Shown here in pieces: positions 9,329 to 18,387 of a stretch of DNA of 64,000 nt. The notes under the pieces were generated by a model. That model worked only from the letters and a program-made list of their open reading frames with translations, was not told where the DNA came from and ran no database searches. The stretch is from CANKHA01 sp963731585 (lineage in GTDB: Bacteria; Pseudomonadota; Alphaproteobacteria; Rhizobiales; Xanthobacteraceae): contig CAVSWC010000003.1 of the NCBI GenBank assembly GCA_963731585.1, forward strand, positions 186,001-250,000, written 5' to 3'. Position numbers and translations under genes: made by a program. Positions within the stretch are counted from its first letter, which is position 1, and each line of letters begins with the position of its first letter.

Positions 9329-9907
9329 TCACCGCCGCGGCGCCGCGCCCGGCGGCATTCCACCCGGCGGGCCCATCATCCCGCCGCCCGTGCCCCCCAT
9401 CTTCTGCATGTCGAGCACGTTCATCTTCATGCCGTTCGACATCATGATGTCGCCAGGCTTCTGCCCGGCCTGGCAGGCGCCGAGATGTTTCGCCTCGATC
9501 GTCATGCGGGTCTCGCCGCCCGGCGGCATGCCCGGAATCGCCGGGCCGCCTTCGCTTTTGGAATTGATCTTCATCGTATAGGCGCTGTCGAAGCTGCCGG
9601 TGATCACGGCACGCGTCGTGGTGGTGGCGGGCCCGGTCTTGCACACCGAGTCGATGGTCGTCGTTCCGCCGGCGGTCTTGACGTCCTGCTTCGAGCAGGC
9701 CCCCTGCGCAGCTCCACCGAATTGCGCGCTCAAAGCCTTGTCGGTGGCCTGGTCGAGACACTGCTTCATCGTCTGCGGCGGCATGCCGCCACCCTCGAAC
9801 AGCATCTTGATTTCCCACAGGCCGGCCTTGCGCGCGGGCATATCGAGCGCGAGCGCGGGAGCGGCAAACAGCAGAGTTAGGGCAATAACGGCGAGCTGGC
9901 GGCGCAT
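9329..9907 (-). CDS. DUF3617-family secreted protein
   Basis: An intact 192-residue protein with a cleavable signal peptide (MRRQLAVIALTLLFAAPALA). The mature part begins LDMPARKAGLWEIKM, the start typical of DUF3617, and has MPPQTMKQCLDQATDKAL, two disulphide-capable Cys pairs and a Gly/Met/Pro-rich tail (GGMMGPPGGMPPG). The ATG at 9907 is chosen because GGGAGAT precedes it at a good distance and it starts the signal peptide; the frame is open further upstream without a better start. A periplasmic location is predicted. Function of the family is unknown. It is divergent from hisZ, sharing a 167-bp promoter region. Confidence 0.85.
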   Translation of the reverse strand: MRRQLAVIALTLLFAAPALALDMPARKAGLWEIKMLFEGGGMPPQTMKQCLDQATDKALSAQFGGAAQGACSKQDVKTAGGTTTIDSVCKTGPATTTTRAVITGSFDSAYTMKINSKSEGGPAIPGMPPGGETRMTIEAKHLGACQAGQKPGDIMMSNGMKMNVLDMQKMGGTGGGMMGPPGGMPPGAAPRR

Positions 9908-10074
9908 GGCACGATCTCCCTCGCGAATCCGATGCGGAATGTTAGCACGCGGCCCGAAATTCATTAACTCTGCCCCGTTTTTGGCCTTTGGACGCATTAT
10001 GCGCCTCAGCGATCCGGCGTCGAAATTTAACGCAGAAATGCTATACCGCGCCCCTGCTGCAACAGGACGGGACG

Positions 10075-11236
10075 ATGAACGAGGCAGTAACCATGGCGGC
10101 CGGGGCGGCCGTGCCGGACGCACGGGCGGAAGCGCTGGTCGCTTCCTATGAGCGCGCGGGCTATGCCCGCCGCGCGCCCGCCTTGCTGCAGCCGGCGGAG
10201 CCGTTCCTCGACCTCTCCGGCGAGGACATCCGCCGGCGCATGTATCTCACGCTCGACCCGAGCGGCCGCGAGCTCTGCCTGCGGCCCGATCTCACCATTC
10301 CGGTTTCGCGCGACTACCTCGCCTCCGGCAAGGCCGGCAAGCCGGCGGGCTATTGCTACCTCGGCCCGGTGTTCCGCCACCGCGAGGACGGCCCCGGCGA
10401 ATTCCTGCAGGCCGGCATCGAATCTTTCGGACGCAGCGACACCGCGGCGACCGACGCGGAAATGCTGGCGCTTGGCCTCGAAGCCGCGACGCATTACGGC
10501 GTGACGGCGCCGGAAATCCGCATGGGCGACGTCGGGCTGTTCGCCGCGCTGGTTGCCGCGCTCGATCTCGCGCCGGCCTGGAAGCGGCGGCTGCTGAAGG
10601 ATTTCAACCGCAAGAAGAGCCTGGCGCAGGACCTCGAACGGCTGAGCCTCGCCGCGACCAACGGCCGGCCGGAATATCAGGGCGTGCTGGCGGCGCTGGC
10701 CGGCGCCGACCCGAAGGGCGCGCATGCGCTCGTCACCGACCTGCTTTCGATCGCCGGGATCACGGCGGTCGGCGGGCGCTCGGTCGGCGAGATCGCCGAC
10801 CGCTTCCTGGAACAGGCCGCGCTCGGCGCGGCCACCGCGCTGCCGCGCGAGACGGCGCGAAGTGATCGAGCAATTCCTCGCCATCAGCGGCGATCCCGAT
10901 GACGTGGCGGAAAAGCTGCGCGCGCTCGCGGGCGAGGTGGCGGACGCCCTGAACCCCGCGCATCGATCTGTTCGAAAGCCGCACCGGCTTTCTCGCCGCG
11001 CGCGGCGTCGACTTGAAGCGCATCCGTTTCTCGACCGCCTTCGGCCGCGGCGTCGATTATTACACCGGCTTCGAATTCGAGCTGCACGATCCGAATTCCG
11101 ACGGCGAGCGATCCGCTGGTCGCCGGCGGGCGCTATGACGGGCTGCTGACCCGGCTCGGCGCGCGCCGCGCCGATCCCGGCGGTCGGCTTCGCGGTCTGG
11201 ATCGAACGCCTGGCGGGCAACGGGAGCGCAGCATGA
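10075..11236 (+). CDS. hisZ: ATP phosphoribosyltransferase regulatory subunit (frameshifted)
   Basis: A HisS-like paralogue without aminoacylation that activates the short HisG at the first step of histidine synthesis. Visible blocks are LQPAEPFLDLSGEDIRRRMY, CLRPDLTIPVSRDY, GYCYLGPVFRHR, FLQAGIESFGR, GRGVDYYTGFEFEL, LVAGGRYDGLL and the end VGFAVWIERLAG. ATG 10075 is preceded by GGACGGGACG. Indels near 10860, 10965, 11108 and 11168 split the C-terminal third. The stop overlaps the hisG start as ATGA (11233-11236), which indicates translational coupling. The rhizobial order hisS-hisZ-hisG supports the call. Confidence 0.92.
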
Positions 11237-12204
11237 GCGGTCCGCTCGTCCTCGCGGTGCCGTCGAAAGGGCCGCCTGCAGGAAAACGCCGAGGCCTTTT
11301 TCGCGCGCGCCGGTCTTCATCTCGTGAAGCCGCGCGGCGCGCGGGAATACCGCGGCGCGCATCGCCGGGCTCGACAATGTCGAGGTCGCCTATCTTTCCG
11401 CTGCCGATATCACCTCGCAGCTCGCGCAGGGCGCGGCGCATCTCGGCATCACCGGCGAGGATCTGGTGCGCGAGATGATTCCCGACGCGGAGCAGCGCGT
11501 CGTGCTGCTCGACGGCGTCGGCTTCGGCTATGCCAATGTGGTGGTCGCGGTGCCGCAGGCCTGGATCGACGTGCGCGGCATGGCCGATCTCGACGATGTC
11601 GCCACCGCGTTTCGCGCCCGCAACGACCGCAAGATGCGCGTCGCCACCAAATACGTGAATCTGACCCGCGGCTTCTTCGCGGCGCACGGCATCGTCGATT
11701 ACCGCATCGTCGAGAGCCTGGGCGCCACCGAAGGCGCGCCGGCGGCCGGCTCGGCCGAGCTGATCGTCGACATCACCACCACCGGCGCGACGCTCGCGGC
11801 CAATGGGCTGAAGGTGATCGAGGACGGCATTATCCTGCGCTCGCAGGCCAATCTGGTGGCGTCACGCCAGGCCGACTGGGGCGCGCAGGCGCGCGAGACC
11901 GCGCGCATCATCCTCGACCGCATCGCCGCGCAGGCGCGCGCCGGCGAATTCCGCGAGGTGCGCACGCGCTTTCCCGACAGCGACGACGCTTTCCTTGCCG
12001 AGGTGAAGGAGCGCTTCGGCGCCAGCGCGCCGTTCGGCGGGCCGACGTCGTCCGGCATGCTGACGCTGCATGCGCCGACGACCAGGTGCATGCGCTCGCG
12101 AATTTCCTGCGCGAGAAAGGCGCCGACAGCGTTTCGGTCGGACGCTCGACTATGTGTTCGCGCGCGACAATCCGCTCTACGCCAAGCTGGAAGCGGGGCT
12201 GTGA
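11233..12204 (+). CDS. hisG: ATP phosphoribosyltransferase catalytic subunit (frameshifted)
   Basis: HisG joins ATP and PRPP to give phosphoribosyl-ATP, the committed and histidine-inhibited step. It begins MSGPLVLAVPSKG and, after an indel near 11275, continues RLQENAEAFFARAGL. Conserved blocks are LGITGEDLVREM, VATKYVNLTRGFFAAHG, SLGATEGAPAAG and the PRPP-binding loop AELIVDITTTGATLAANG. The end reads DYVFARDNPLYAKLEAGL with TGA 12202-12204. Further indels lie near 11355, 12080 and 12148. About 324 residues, the usual alphaproteobacterial length. It depends on HisZ encoded just upstream. The last 28 bp overlap the minus-strand GtrA-like reading frame. Confidence 0.93.
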
Positions 12205-12771
12205 CTGCTGTCATGCCCCGCCAACGGGTCCGCGCTCTTGCGCGGCCCGATGACAGGCTCCGGCGGGGCATCCAGTAAACGCAGTCCTTCCGCATCAATG
12301 ATCGCCGGGAGTACTGGATCGTCCGCCTTCGCGGACGATGACCGCGGAGTTTTCTTCCGGAACACCACGAAATGCGACATCGAGAAATTGACCAGGAAGC
12401 TCACGCCGATCGCCATCAGCTTCGCCACCAACACCGGCACGCACGTAGGACGCCAGCACCAGCGTCGCGGTGTTGGCGATCACGCCGACCACGCCTGACG
12501 CGACAAAGGTCCCATAGTCACGCCAGCGCAGCTTGCGTCCCGATTCCGCGGCAAAGGTGATGGTCGAATTCATCACGTAGGAACAGGACACCGCGACGAA
12601 CCAGGCCAGGACATTGGCCGGAATCAGTGTCAGCTCCAGCAAATTATAGGCGGCAAGGAAGACGGCGAGGTCGATGGCCGTATTGACCACGCCGACCAGC
12701 GCGAAACTCGTGGCTTTCACCAGCATCGCCTGGCGTTGCCAGAAAGCGATGCAGCGGTTGAGGGGATTCAT
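12177..12771 (-). CDS. GtrA-like membrane protein (frameshifted)
   Basis: Starts MNPLNRCIAFWQRQAM and has four predicted membrane segments (about residues 20-42, 50-70, 88-108, 112-132). GtrA family marks are FALVGVVNTAIDLAVF, SYVMNSTITF and, after an indel near 12440, MSHFVVFRKK. GtrA proteins are small membrane partners of GtrB glycosyltransferases and are thought to flip bactoprenol-linked sugars. The natural C-terminus is FVVFRKK; the remaining 40-odd residues come from a palindromic repeat (12205-12345), so the stop falls inside the 3' end of convergent hisG. It is divergent from a GtrB-like glycosyltransferase gene 65 bp away. Confidence 0.82.
12205..12345. repeat. Dispersed palindromic repeat (TACTGGATCGTCCGC type)
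   Basis: Contains GGCGGGGCATCCAGTA ... GTACTGGATCGTCCGC-CTTC-GCGGACGATGA, with the pairs CGTCCGC/GCGGACG and TCATGCCCCGCC/GGCGGGGCATCC. It provides the C-terminal coding tail of the GtrA-like gene. Confidence 0.6.
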
Positions 12772-12836
12772 AGGAGCCGCTTAGCACGGGCCGCGCAGGC
12801 GCGACAGGCCTTTGCCCGTGCTATATAATTGGCCGC

Positions 12837-13849
12837 ATGACGCCGCAACCGCAGCCGCCGGCCTGTCGATCGTCGTGCCGCTGTTCAACGAGGCGGCCGG
12901 GCTGCGGCGCTGCATGCGCGGCTTTCCGAGGTGGCGCGGCGGCTGCAGGAGAAGCGCGCGCTGCGTTGCGAGGTCGTCTATGTCGACGACGGCAGCCGCG
13001 ACGCCACGCTCGCGGTCGCGCGCGAGTTGCCGGCTTCGCGATCTCGACGTGCAGGTGGTGTCGCTGTCGCGCAATTTCGGCAAGGAGGCGGCGCTGCTCG
13101 CCGGCCTCGACCATGCGCGGCTCGGCGCGGTGCTGTTCATGGACGGCGACGGCCAGCATCCGCCCGACCTCGTCGACACGCTGGTCGGCCATTGGCTCGA
13201 TGACGGCTACGACGTCGTCTATACCGCCAAGGCGCACCGCGCGAGCGAGCCGTTGACGCGGCGCGTGGCGGTGCATGCTTTCTACACGCATCATCAACTG
13301 GGGCGCGCGCCAGAAGATCCCGGAGGACGCCGGCGACTTCCGCCTGCTGTCGCCGCGCGCGGCGGCGGCGCTGCGGCAGATGCCGGAGCGCAACCGCTTC
13401 TTCAAGGGCCTCGCGAGCTGGATCGGCTTTCGCCAGATGCGCGTCGACTACAAGCCGGCGGAACGCGCGCACGGCAAATCCAACTGGAACATGCGCGCGC
13501 TGATCGGCCTTTCGATCGAAGGCCTGACCTCGTTCTCGGTCGCGCCGCTGCGGCTCGCCAGCCTGCTCGGGCTGCTGCTCGCCGGTCGGCGCGTTCATGT
13601 TCGGCATGCAGATCCTGATCGAGACCGTGGTCTACGGACAATCCGTGCCCGGCTATCCGTCGGTGGTGGTCGGCCTGATGGTGCTCGGCGGCGTGCAACT
13701 CCTCATGATCGGCATCATGGGCGAGTACATCGGCAAGGTCTGTCCGAGATCAAGGCGCGGCCGGTCTATTTCGTCGCCGAGCACAGCCTGAAACAGGCCG
13801 ACGAGGCGCGCGCCGACGACCCGCGTCCGCAAGGACCGCCGCCGAATGA
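12837..13849 (+). CDS. GT2 glycosyltransferase, GtrB/DPM1-like (frameshifted)
   Basis: A polyprenyl-phosphate glycosyltransferase. Visible blocks are LSIVVPLFNEAAGL, EVVYVDDGSRDATL, VVSLSRNFGKEAALLAGLDH, the metal-binding LFMDGDGQHPPDLV, DAGDFRLLSPRAAAAL, MPERNRFFKGLASWIG and HGKSNWNMRALIGLSIEG. Two C-terminal membrane helices follow (around LASLLGLLLA and VVVGLMVLGGVQLLMIGIMGEY), then YIGKV and KARPVYFV. Indels lie near 12860, 12925, 13035, 13295, 13585 and 13745. The 3' end is uncertain because it runs into the next gene; a stop at about 13849 would need one more indel. The partner GtrA-like flippase is divergent and a deacetylase follows, which suggests sugar modification of a lipid or envelope polymer. 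Confidence 0.85.
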
Positions 13850-14704
13850 TGCGCGCGGTTCCGCCGGCGCCGCAGCCGCGCCGCATCTGGCTGTGCGCCG
13901 ACGACTACGGCATCGCGCCCGGCGTCAACACCGCGATCCGCGATCTCGATCGCGCGCGGGCGGCATCAATGCCACCTCGGTGATGGTCGCGGCGCCGAGC
14001 TTCAGCAAGACCGAGGCGGAGGCGCTGTGTCGGCCTCAACGACGGGACAAGCGCGGCGCGCGATCGGCCTGCATGTGACGCTGACCGCGCCGTTCACGCC
14101 GATGACTCCGGGTTACGGGCCGCTGCGCGACGGCGGCTTCCTGCCGCTCGAGGCGATGATGCTCGCCGCCTTCCTGCAGCGGCTGAGTCACGAGCGTCTC
14201 GCCATCGAGATCGCGACGCAGTTCAAGGCCTTCGTCCTGGCCTTCGGCCGCGCGCCGGATTTCGTCGACGGTCACCAGCATGTGCATCTGTTTCCGCAGG
14301 TGCGCGACGCCTTCCTGTCGGTGGTGAAGGAGATGGCGCCGCAGGCCTGGGTGCGGCAATGCGGCCGCTCGATCCCGCTGGCAGCGCTTCGACCGCAAGG
14401 CGATGCTGCTCGACGCGCTCAGCTAGAGCTTCCGCCGCCGCGCGCGCAGGAACGGACTACGCACCAATCCGGCCTTCGCCGGCGCCTATGATTTCCGCGG
14501 CGAGCCGGATTTCGCCAAGCTGTTTCCGCGCTTCCTGCACCGGCTGCCGCCGGACGGCGTGGTGATGTGCCATCCCGGCGTCGTCGACGACGAGCTGAAC
14601 CGGCTCGATCCGCTCACCACCCAGCGCGAGCGGGAATATGCCTATCTCGGCGAGCGACGCCCTGCCCGCCGACCTTGGCCGCCTATGGCGTCGCCCTGAG
14701 CTGA
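13846..14704 (+). CDS. YdjC/ChbG/HpnK-type carbohydrate deacetylase (frameshifted)
   Basis: Starts MMRAVPPAPQPRRIWLC with the family metal motif CADDYGIAPGVN. Then come NATSVMVAAPSF, IGLHVTLTAPFTPM, the second metal motif DFVDGHQHVHLFPQVRDAFL, GAYDFRGEPDFAKLF and the end motif VVMCHPGVVDDEL, with a C-terminus LPADLAAYGVALS. The family deacetylates N-acetylated sugars; HpnK is the hopanoid-cluster version, but no other hopanoid gene is present. Indels lie near 13940, 14030, 14385, 14425 and 14655-14685. It directly follows the GT2 gene and probably belongs to one transcript. The sugar and lipid carrier are unknown. Confidence 0.82.
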
Positions 14705-14818
14705 ACTGTCGCCTTCCGACCCCAGAATATTTTGGCGCGGCCATTCTTTCCGGCTGGAATCCTCCCCACATAACCGTCGTTGGGCGCTAACTTATCAGTG
14801 GCGCAAGGGAGACGACCG

Positions 14819-15535
14819 ATGACACCGCAGGAACGTCAGCTTATCGACGAGTTGTTCGACCGCCTGGCCCAGCTGGAACACCAGCCGCGCGACCCGGAGG
14901 CCGAACGGGCCATCGCCGAAGGCCTGGCGCACGCGCCGCACGCGCTCTATCCGCTGGTGCAGACCGTGCTGGTGCAGGATGAGGCGCTGAAGATGGCGGA
15001 AGAACGCATCCGCGAGCTCGGCGGGGAGATCGACGAGCCGCAGCAGGACCGCGGCTTCCTCGACAACATGCGCGAGGCCTTGCTCGGGCCCGATCCGAAG
15101 CGGCGCGGCTCCGTTCCCTCGGTGGGCGGGCGCGGCAGCGTGTGGAATACGCCGCAGCAGTACCAGCAACGTCAGCAGGCGATGCCGCAGGATTCCGGTC
15201 GCGGCGGCGGCTCCTTTCTCGGCACCGCGGCGGCGACCGCCGCCGGCGTGATCGGCGGCTCGCTGCTGTTCAACAGCCTCGGCTCGATGATCGGTGGCGA
15301 CAAGGCCCATGCCGGCACCCAGAAATTCGGCGACACCGGCGGAGATTCGCCCTGGGGCGGGGGCGCGCGCGACAGCGACCTGGCGCGTGAAGCAGGCCTT
15401 AATGACATCGGCGGTGGCCGCGAGGACCGCCAAGGCTTCTTCGATACCCCGCAGCATATCAGCGATGATCCCGGCGGTGACGGCGGCGTCGATTTTGGCG
15501 GCGACGGCGGCGGGGATGGCGGCGGCGTAGACTGA
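14819..15535 (+). CDS. DUF2076-family protein
   Basis: An intact 238-residue protein starting MTPQERQLIDELFDRLAQLE with AAGGGAG upstream. The N-terminal half is helical (DPEAERAIAEGL, LYPLVQTVLVQDEALKMAEERI) as in DUF2076. The middle is Gln-rich (QQYQQRQQAMPQ), followed by a hydrophobic glycine-zipper-like stretch (AATAAGVIGGSLLFNSLGSM), and the tail is a low-complexity Gly/Asp run (DGGVDFGGDGGGDGGG). The family is common in Bradyrhizobium relatives and has no established role. A strong rho-independent terminator follows immediately. Confidence 0.85.
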   Translation: MTPQERQLIDELFDRLAQLEHQPRDPEAERAIAEGLAHAPHALYPLVQTVLVQDEALKMAEERIRELGGEIDEPQQDRGFLDNMREALLGPDPKRRGSVPSVGGRGSVWNTPQQYQQRQQAMPQDSGRGGGSFLGTAAATAAGVIGGSLLFNSLGSMIGGDKAHAGTQKFGDTGGDSPWGGGARDSDLAREAGLNDIGGGREDRQGFFDTPQHISDDPGGDGGVDFGGDGGGDGGGVD

Positions 15536-15550
15536 CCGAACCAAAACGAT

Positions 15551-15582
15551 AGCGGCCCCTTAGCGGGGCCGCTGCTTTTTTT
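15551..15582 (+). terminator. Rho-independent terminator after DUF2076 gene
   Basis: Stem AGCGGCCCC-TTAG-CGGGGCCGCT followed by GC and seven T residues. Confidence 0.93.
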
Positions 15583-15817
15583 CACCGCCTCGCCAGCATC
15601 AGCAGGCCGGCAGATGGCCGAAGCGGAACTGCTGCTGCCAACGCCGCGCCGCTGCTGCTCGCGGAAGCGCTGCCCTGGGTGAATCCGGCAGTTGTCCGGC
15701 GTTGCCGGGCGGATATAGAATGACTTGTCCGGAACGACACTCCGCCCCGAGCATCGAGCGTCGCGATTCCGACAAGCCAAATGCTGTGTTCCGGGTCAAG
15801 CAATCAAGGAGTGTCCG

Positions 15818-16630
15818 ATGTTTTCCAAGATCAATCACGTTGCGATCGTCAGCGAGCGCTACGCGCTGCTCGGCAAGTTTTATGAATCGGTGTTCGGAAT
15901 GAAAGCGTCGGGCACGAAGAATCCGGCGCGCGCGATCACCGTCGGCGACGGCTATGTCGGGCTCAATATCAACCCGCGCAAAGCGGGCCGGGCGTCCGGG
16001 CTCGACCATTTCGGCATCCAGGTCGAGGACGTCGAAACGGTGTTCGACCGCATGCGCAGCAAATATCCGCAGGCCGACTGGGTGCAGCGCCCGAGCACGC
16101 GCCCCTTCGCCGGCCTGACCGCCAACGATCCGGACGGCAACGTGTTCGACATTTCGCAGAAGGACATGAAGAACCGCCACGCCGCTTATGTCGAGAATAC
16201 CGGCGAGCAGAATGAGCGCCACATCAGCCACGTCGCGGTCCGCACCATGCACCCGGACGAGATGGCGCGCTTTTACATCGACGTATTCGAGCTGAATGAG
16301 CAGAACAGCCAAGCCGGCGACCCCAATCACTATCTCAGCGACGGCAAGGTCACGCTGCTGATCATGCCGTGGAAGATTCAGAATTACGCCGGCCAGAGCA
16401 TTCTGACGAGCGGCATGGACCATGTCGGCTTCACGGTCGAGAACATGGACAAGTTCAAGGAAGACCTGGACGAAGTCGTTGGCGTGAATCCGGTGATGAA
16501 TCCGATCCCGGTCGGCAAAGGCAAGGAGAGCGGCAATCGGCTCGAGCTCTTGAAGAAGCAGTGCCCGATCGGCGAGTTCTTCACCTCCGATCCCGATTAC
16601 ACCATGCTTTCGGTGCGCCAGGCGCACTGA
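15818..16630 (+). CDS. Two-domain VOC (glyoxalase/dioxygenase fold) protein
   Basis: An intact 270-residue protein beginning MFSKINHVAIVSERYALLG, with AAGGAG seven bases before the ATG at 15818. Domain 1 (about residues 4-115) has INHVAIV, GLDHFGIQVEDVE and DPDGNVFDISQ. Domain 2 (about 148-268) has ISHVAVRTMHPDEMARFYIDVF and GMDHVGFTVENMDKF. The His and Glu positions fit the metal-binding VOC pattern in domain 1. The substrate cannot be read from the sequence; ring-cleavage dioxygenase, glyoxalase and resistance proteins share this fold. It ends two bases before the convergent L,D-transpeptidase stop. Confidence 0.83.
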   Translation: MFSKINHVAIVSERYALLGKFYESVFGMKASGTKNPARAITVGDGYVGLNINPRKAGRASGLDHFGIQVEDVETVFDRMRSKYPQADWVQRPSTRPFAGLTANDPDGNVFDISQKDMKNRHAAYVENTGEQNERHISHVAVRTMHPDEMARFYIDVFELNEQNSQAGDPNHYLSDGKVTLLIMPWKIQNYAGQSILTSGMDHVGFTVENMDKFKEDLDEVVGVNPVMNPIPVGKGKESGNRLELLKKQCPIGEFFTSDPDYTMLSVRQAH

Positions 16631-16631
16631 T

Positions 16632-17357
16632 TCAGATCACCACCACCGTGGTGCCGAGCTTCACGCGCTCGTACAGATCGATCACGTCCTCGTTGCGCAT
16701 GCGGATGCAGCCGGAGGAGACCTGCATGCCGATGGTCCATGGCTCGTTCGAGCCGTGGATGCGGTAAAGCGTCGAGCCGAGATAGAGCGCGCGCGCGCCG
16801 AGCGGATTATCAGGCCCGCCTTCCATGTAGCGCGGCAGGTCGGGCCGGCGCACCAGCATTTCTTTCGGCGGCCGCCAGTCCGGCCACTCGCGCTTGGCAG
16901 TGACTTCGTGCTCGCCAGCCCAGGTGAAGCCTGGCCGCCCGACGCCGATGCCATAACGCAGCGCCGTGCCGTTTTCCTGCACCAGATAGAGGAATTTTTC
17001 GGGCGTGTTGATCACAATCGTGCCGGGCGGCTCATTGCCGTCGTAATCAACCACCTGCTTCAGGTATCGCGGGTCCGGCGCAACCCGTTGCAGGGGCAGC
17101 GACGCCTGAATGACATACTGCGGTTGGCCATACATTCTCTGCGCCGGATCGTCGGCGTGTTGCCCCGAGACGTAAGGCTGCTGCACACCCGGCTGCACCT
17201 GGTTCGCCGGGCGGCCGTGACGGCTCTGTCCACCGCTGAAGATGAATTCGATGAAACCGCCGCCGAGGTTGGGGCCGTTCGGCGGCATCGGCTGTGCAAA
17301 GGCCTGACCTGTTCCAGCAAGGACCATCAGGAATGTCGTAAGGACGGGGCGCTGCAT
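16632..17357 (-). CDS. L,D-transpeptidase (YkuD / ErfK-YbiS family)
   Basis: An intact 241-residue exported enzyme with a signal peptide (MQRPVLTTFLMVLAGTGQAFA), a Gly/Gln-rich linker, and a YkuD domain (about residues 110-241) starting GTIVINTPEKFLYLV. The catalytic centre is YRIHGSNEPWTIGM plus SSGCIRMRNEDV with the nucleophile Cys. These enzymes make 3-3 peptidoglycan cross-links or attach proteins to peptidoglycan in the periplasm, which is common in Hyphomicrobiales. The gene stands alone and is divergent from the CheZ-like gene. Confidence 0.93.
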   Translation of the reverse strand: MQRPVLTTFLMVLAGTGQAFAQPMPPNGPNLGGGFIEFIFSGGQSRHGRPANQVQPGVQQPYVSGQHADDPAQRMYGQPQYVIQASLPLQRVAPDPRYLKQVVDYDGNEPPGTIVINTPEKFLYLVQENGTALRYGIGVGRPGFTWAGEHEVTAKREWPDWRPPKEMLVRRPDLPRYMEGGPDNPLGARALYLGSTLYRIHGSNEPWTIGMQVSSGCIRMRNEDVIDLYERVKLGTTVVVI

Positions 17358-17668
17358 CGGCGTACTCTGAACTGATACTCAAGCGCGCGGGCGAGACTGC
17401 CCGCTGCACCCCGCCGGAATACAGCGCCAAATCGACCGATTGGTTAAAAGCGGCGTTTACCGTGTTGCTGCACGCTGCGTTCACAATGTTACGGTTTATT
17501 TTCGATGAAGCGCGAGAGCTTATGGTTAAGCCGCGGTTACGCCGCGCATGGAACTGGACGTTAAGCTGCACCGTGTAGAAACAAGCGTGGCTTGGCGCGC
17601 AGCGCATGACGTATATCGGCAACCGGTTTCCTTCGCCGGATCATGCGCCAGGGAGCAGCGAACAAACA
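17358..17668. other. Divergent intergenic region
   Basis: 311 bp between the transpeptidase and the CheZ-like gene. It is somewhat AT-richer than its surroundings, with several GGTTAA/TTAACC motifs (near 17443, 17524 and 17561). It should hold both promoters. No RNA gene, repeat or convincing small gene was seen. Confidence 0.5.
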
Positions 17669-18387
17669 ATGTCGAGGCGGCGCGAGGTTTTCCACATCGA
17701 GGAACTCACCGGCATGCGTGCTGCGCCGACCGCTGTTGAGCCGTCGGCGGAAGCAGCCTTGCGCCACGCCGAGGTCATGACTGAATTACGGTCACTGCGG
17801 GAGGCGATTGGCGCGCATGACCTGCGGCAAGCCGCGCCGTTGCTTGCCGCAAAAACCGGCGCGTTCAAGAGCGAGCCCAGCTCGATCCATGACGCGGTCC
17901 AGCGCACCAAGCAGGAGATTGCGACCCTGGTGCTGACAAGCTTTACCAATCCCGACATGGGCCGGGTCAGCCAGGAACTCAATGCCGCAGTCGGCGGCAC
18001 CGAAATCCGCAACGCAACGCATCCTGCAGGCGAGCGAGGAGATCGAGGAAGCCGCCAAGATGCTTGCCGCCGCGATCAACAATATTCAGGATCAGAGATC
18101 TCGCGCGCGACATCCTCGACCAGGTGACCAGCATCATCGAGGCATGCAATTTCCAGGACCTCGCCGGCCAGCGCATCACCAAAGTGACCGCCACGCTTGC
18201 AGTTTATCGAGGAACACATCCGCAAGCTCATGCAGATCTGGGGCGGGATCGAGCAGTTGGCGGGAGCCGCGGGCCGCGGCCGAGGTGCAAGAAACATGCG
18301 ACGCTGTTAAACGGACCGAAGGTGGAAGGCGACCACGGCTGCCTTTCGCAGAAAGAAATCGACGCGATGTTCGCGGCGCGCGGCTAG
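17669..18387 (+). CDS. CheZ-like protein phosphatase (frameshifted)
   Basis: Begins MSRRREVFHIEELTGMRAA. A helical N-terminal half has SAEAALRHAEVMTELRSLRE and AVQRTKQEIATLVL. A long helix follows (TQRILQASEEIEEAAKML), then the CheZ catalytic region SIIEACNFQDLAGQRITKV, where the Asp and Gln of DLAGQ correspond to the catalytic D143/Q147 pair of E. coli CheZ. The C-terminal peptide LSQKEIDAMFAARG is the CheY-binding type of tail. Indels near 17995, 18095, 18200 and 18275 break the frame. The likely substrate is a phosphorylated CheY-like protein; none is adjacent, the nearest being at 854. GGGAGCAG precedes the start. Confidence 0.82.

Noticed and set aside
10027..11220. 397-residue minus-strand open frame opposite hisZ
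   Set aside because: Arg/Ala-rich antisense shadow of a GC-rich gene; hisZ on the plus strand has all the family motifs.
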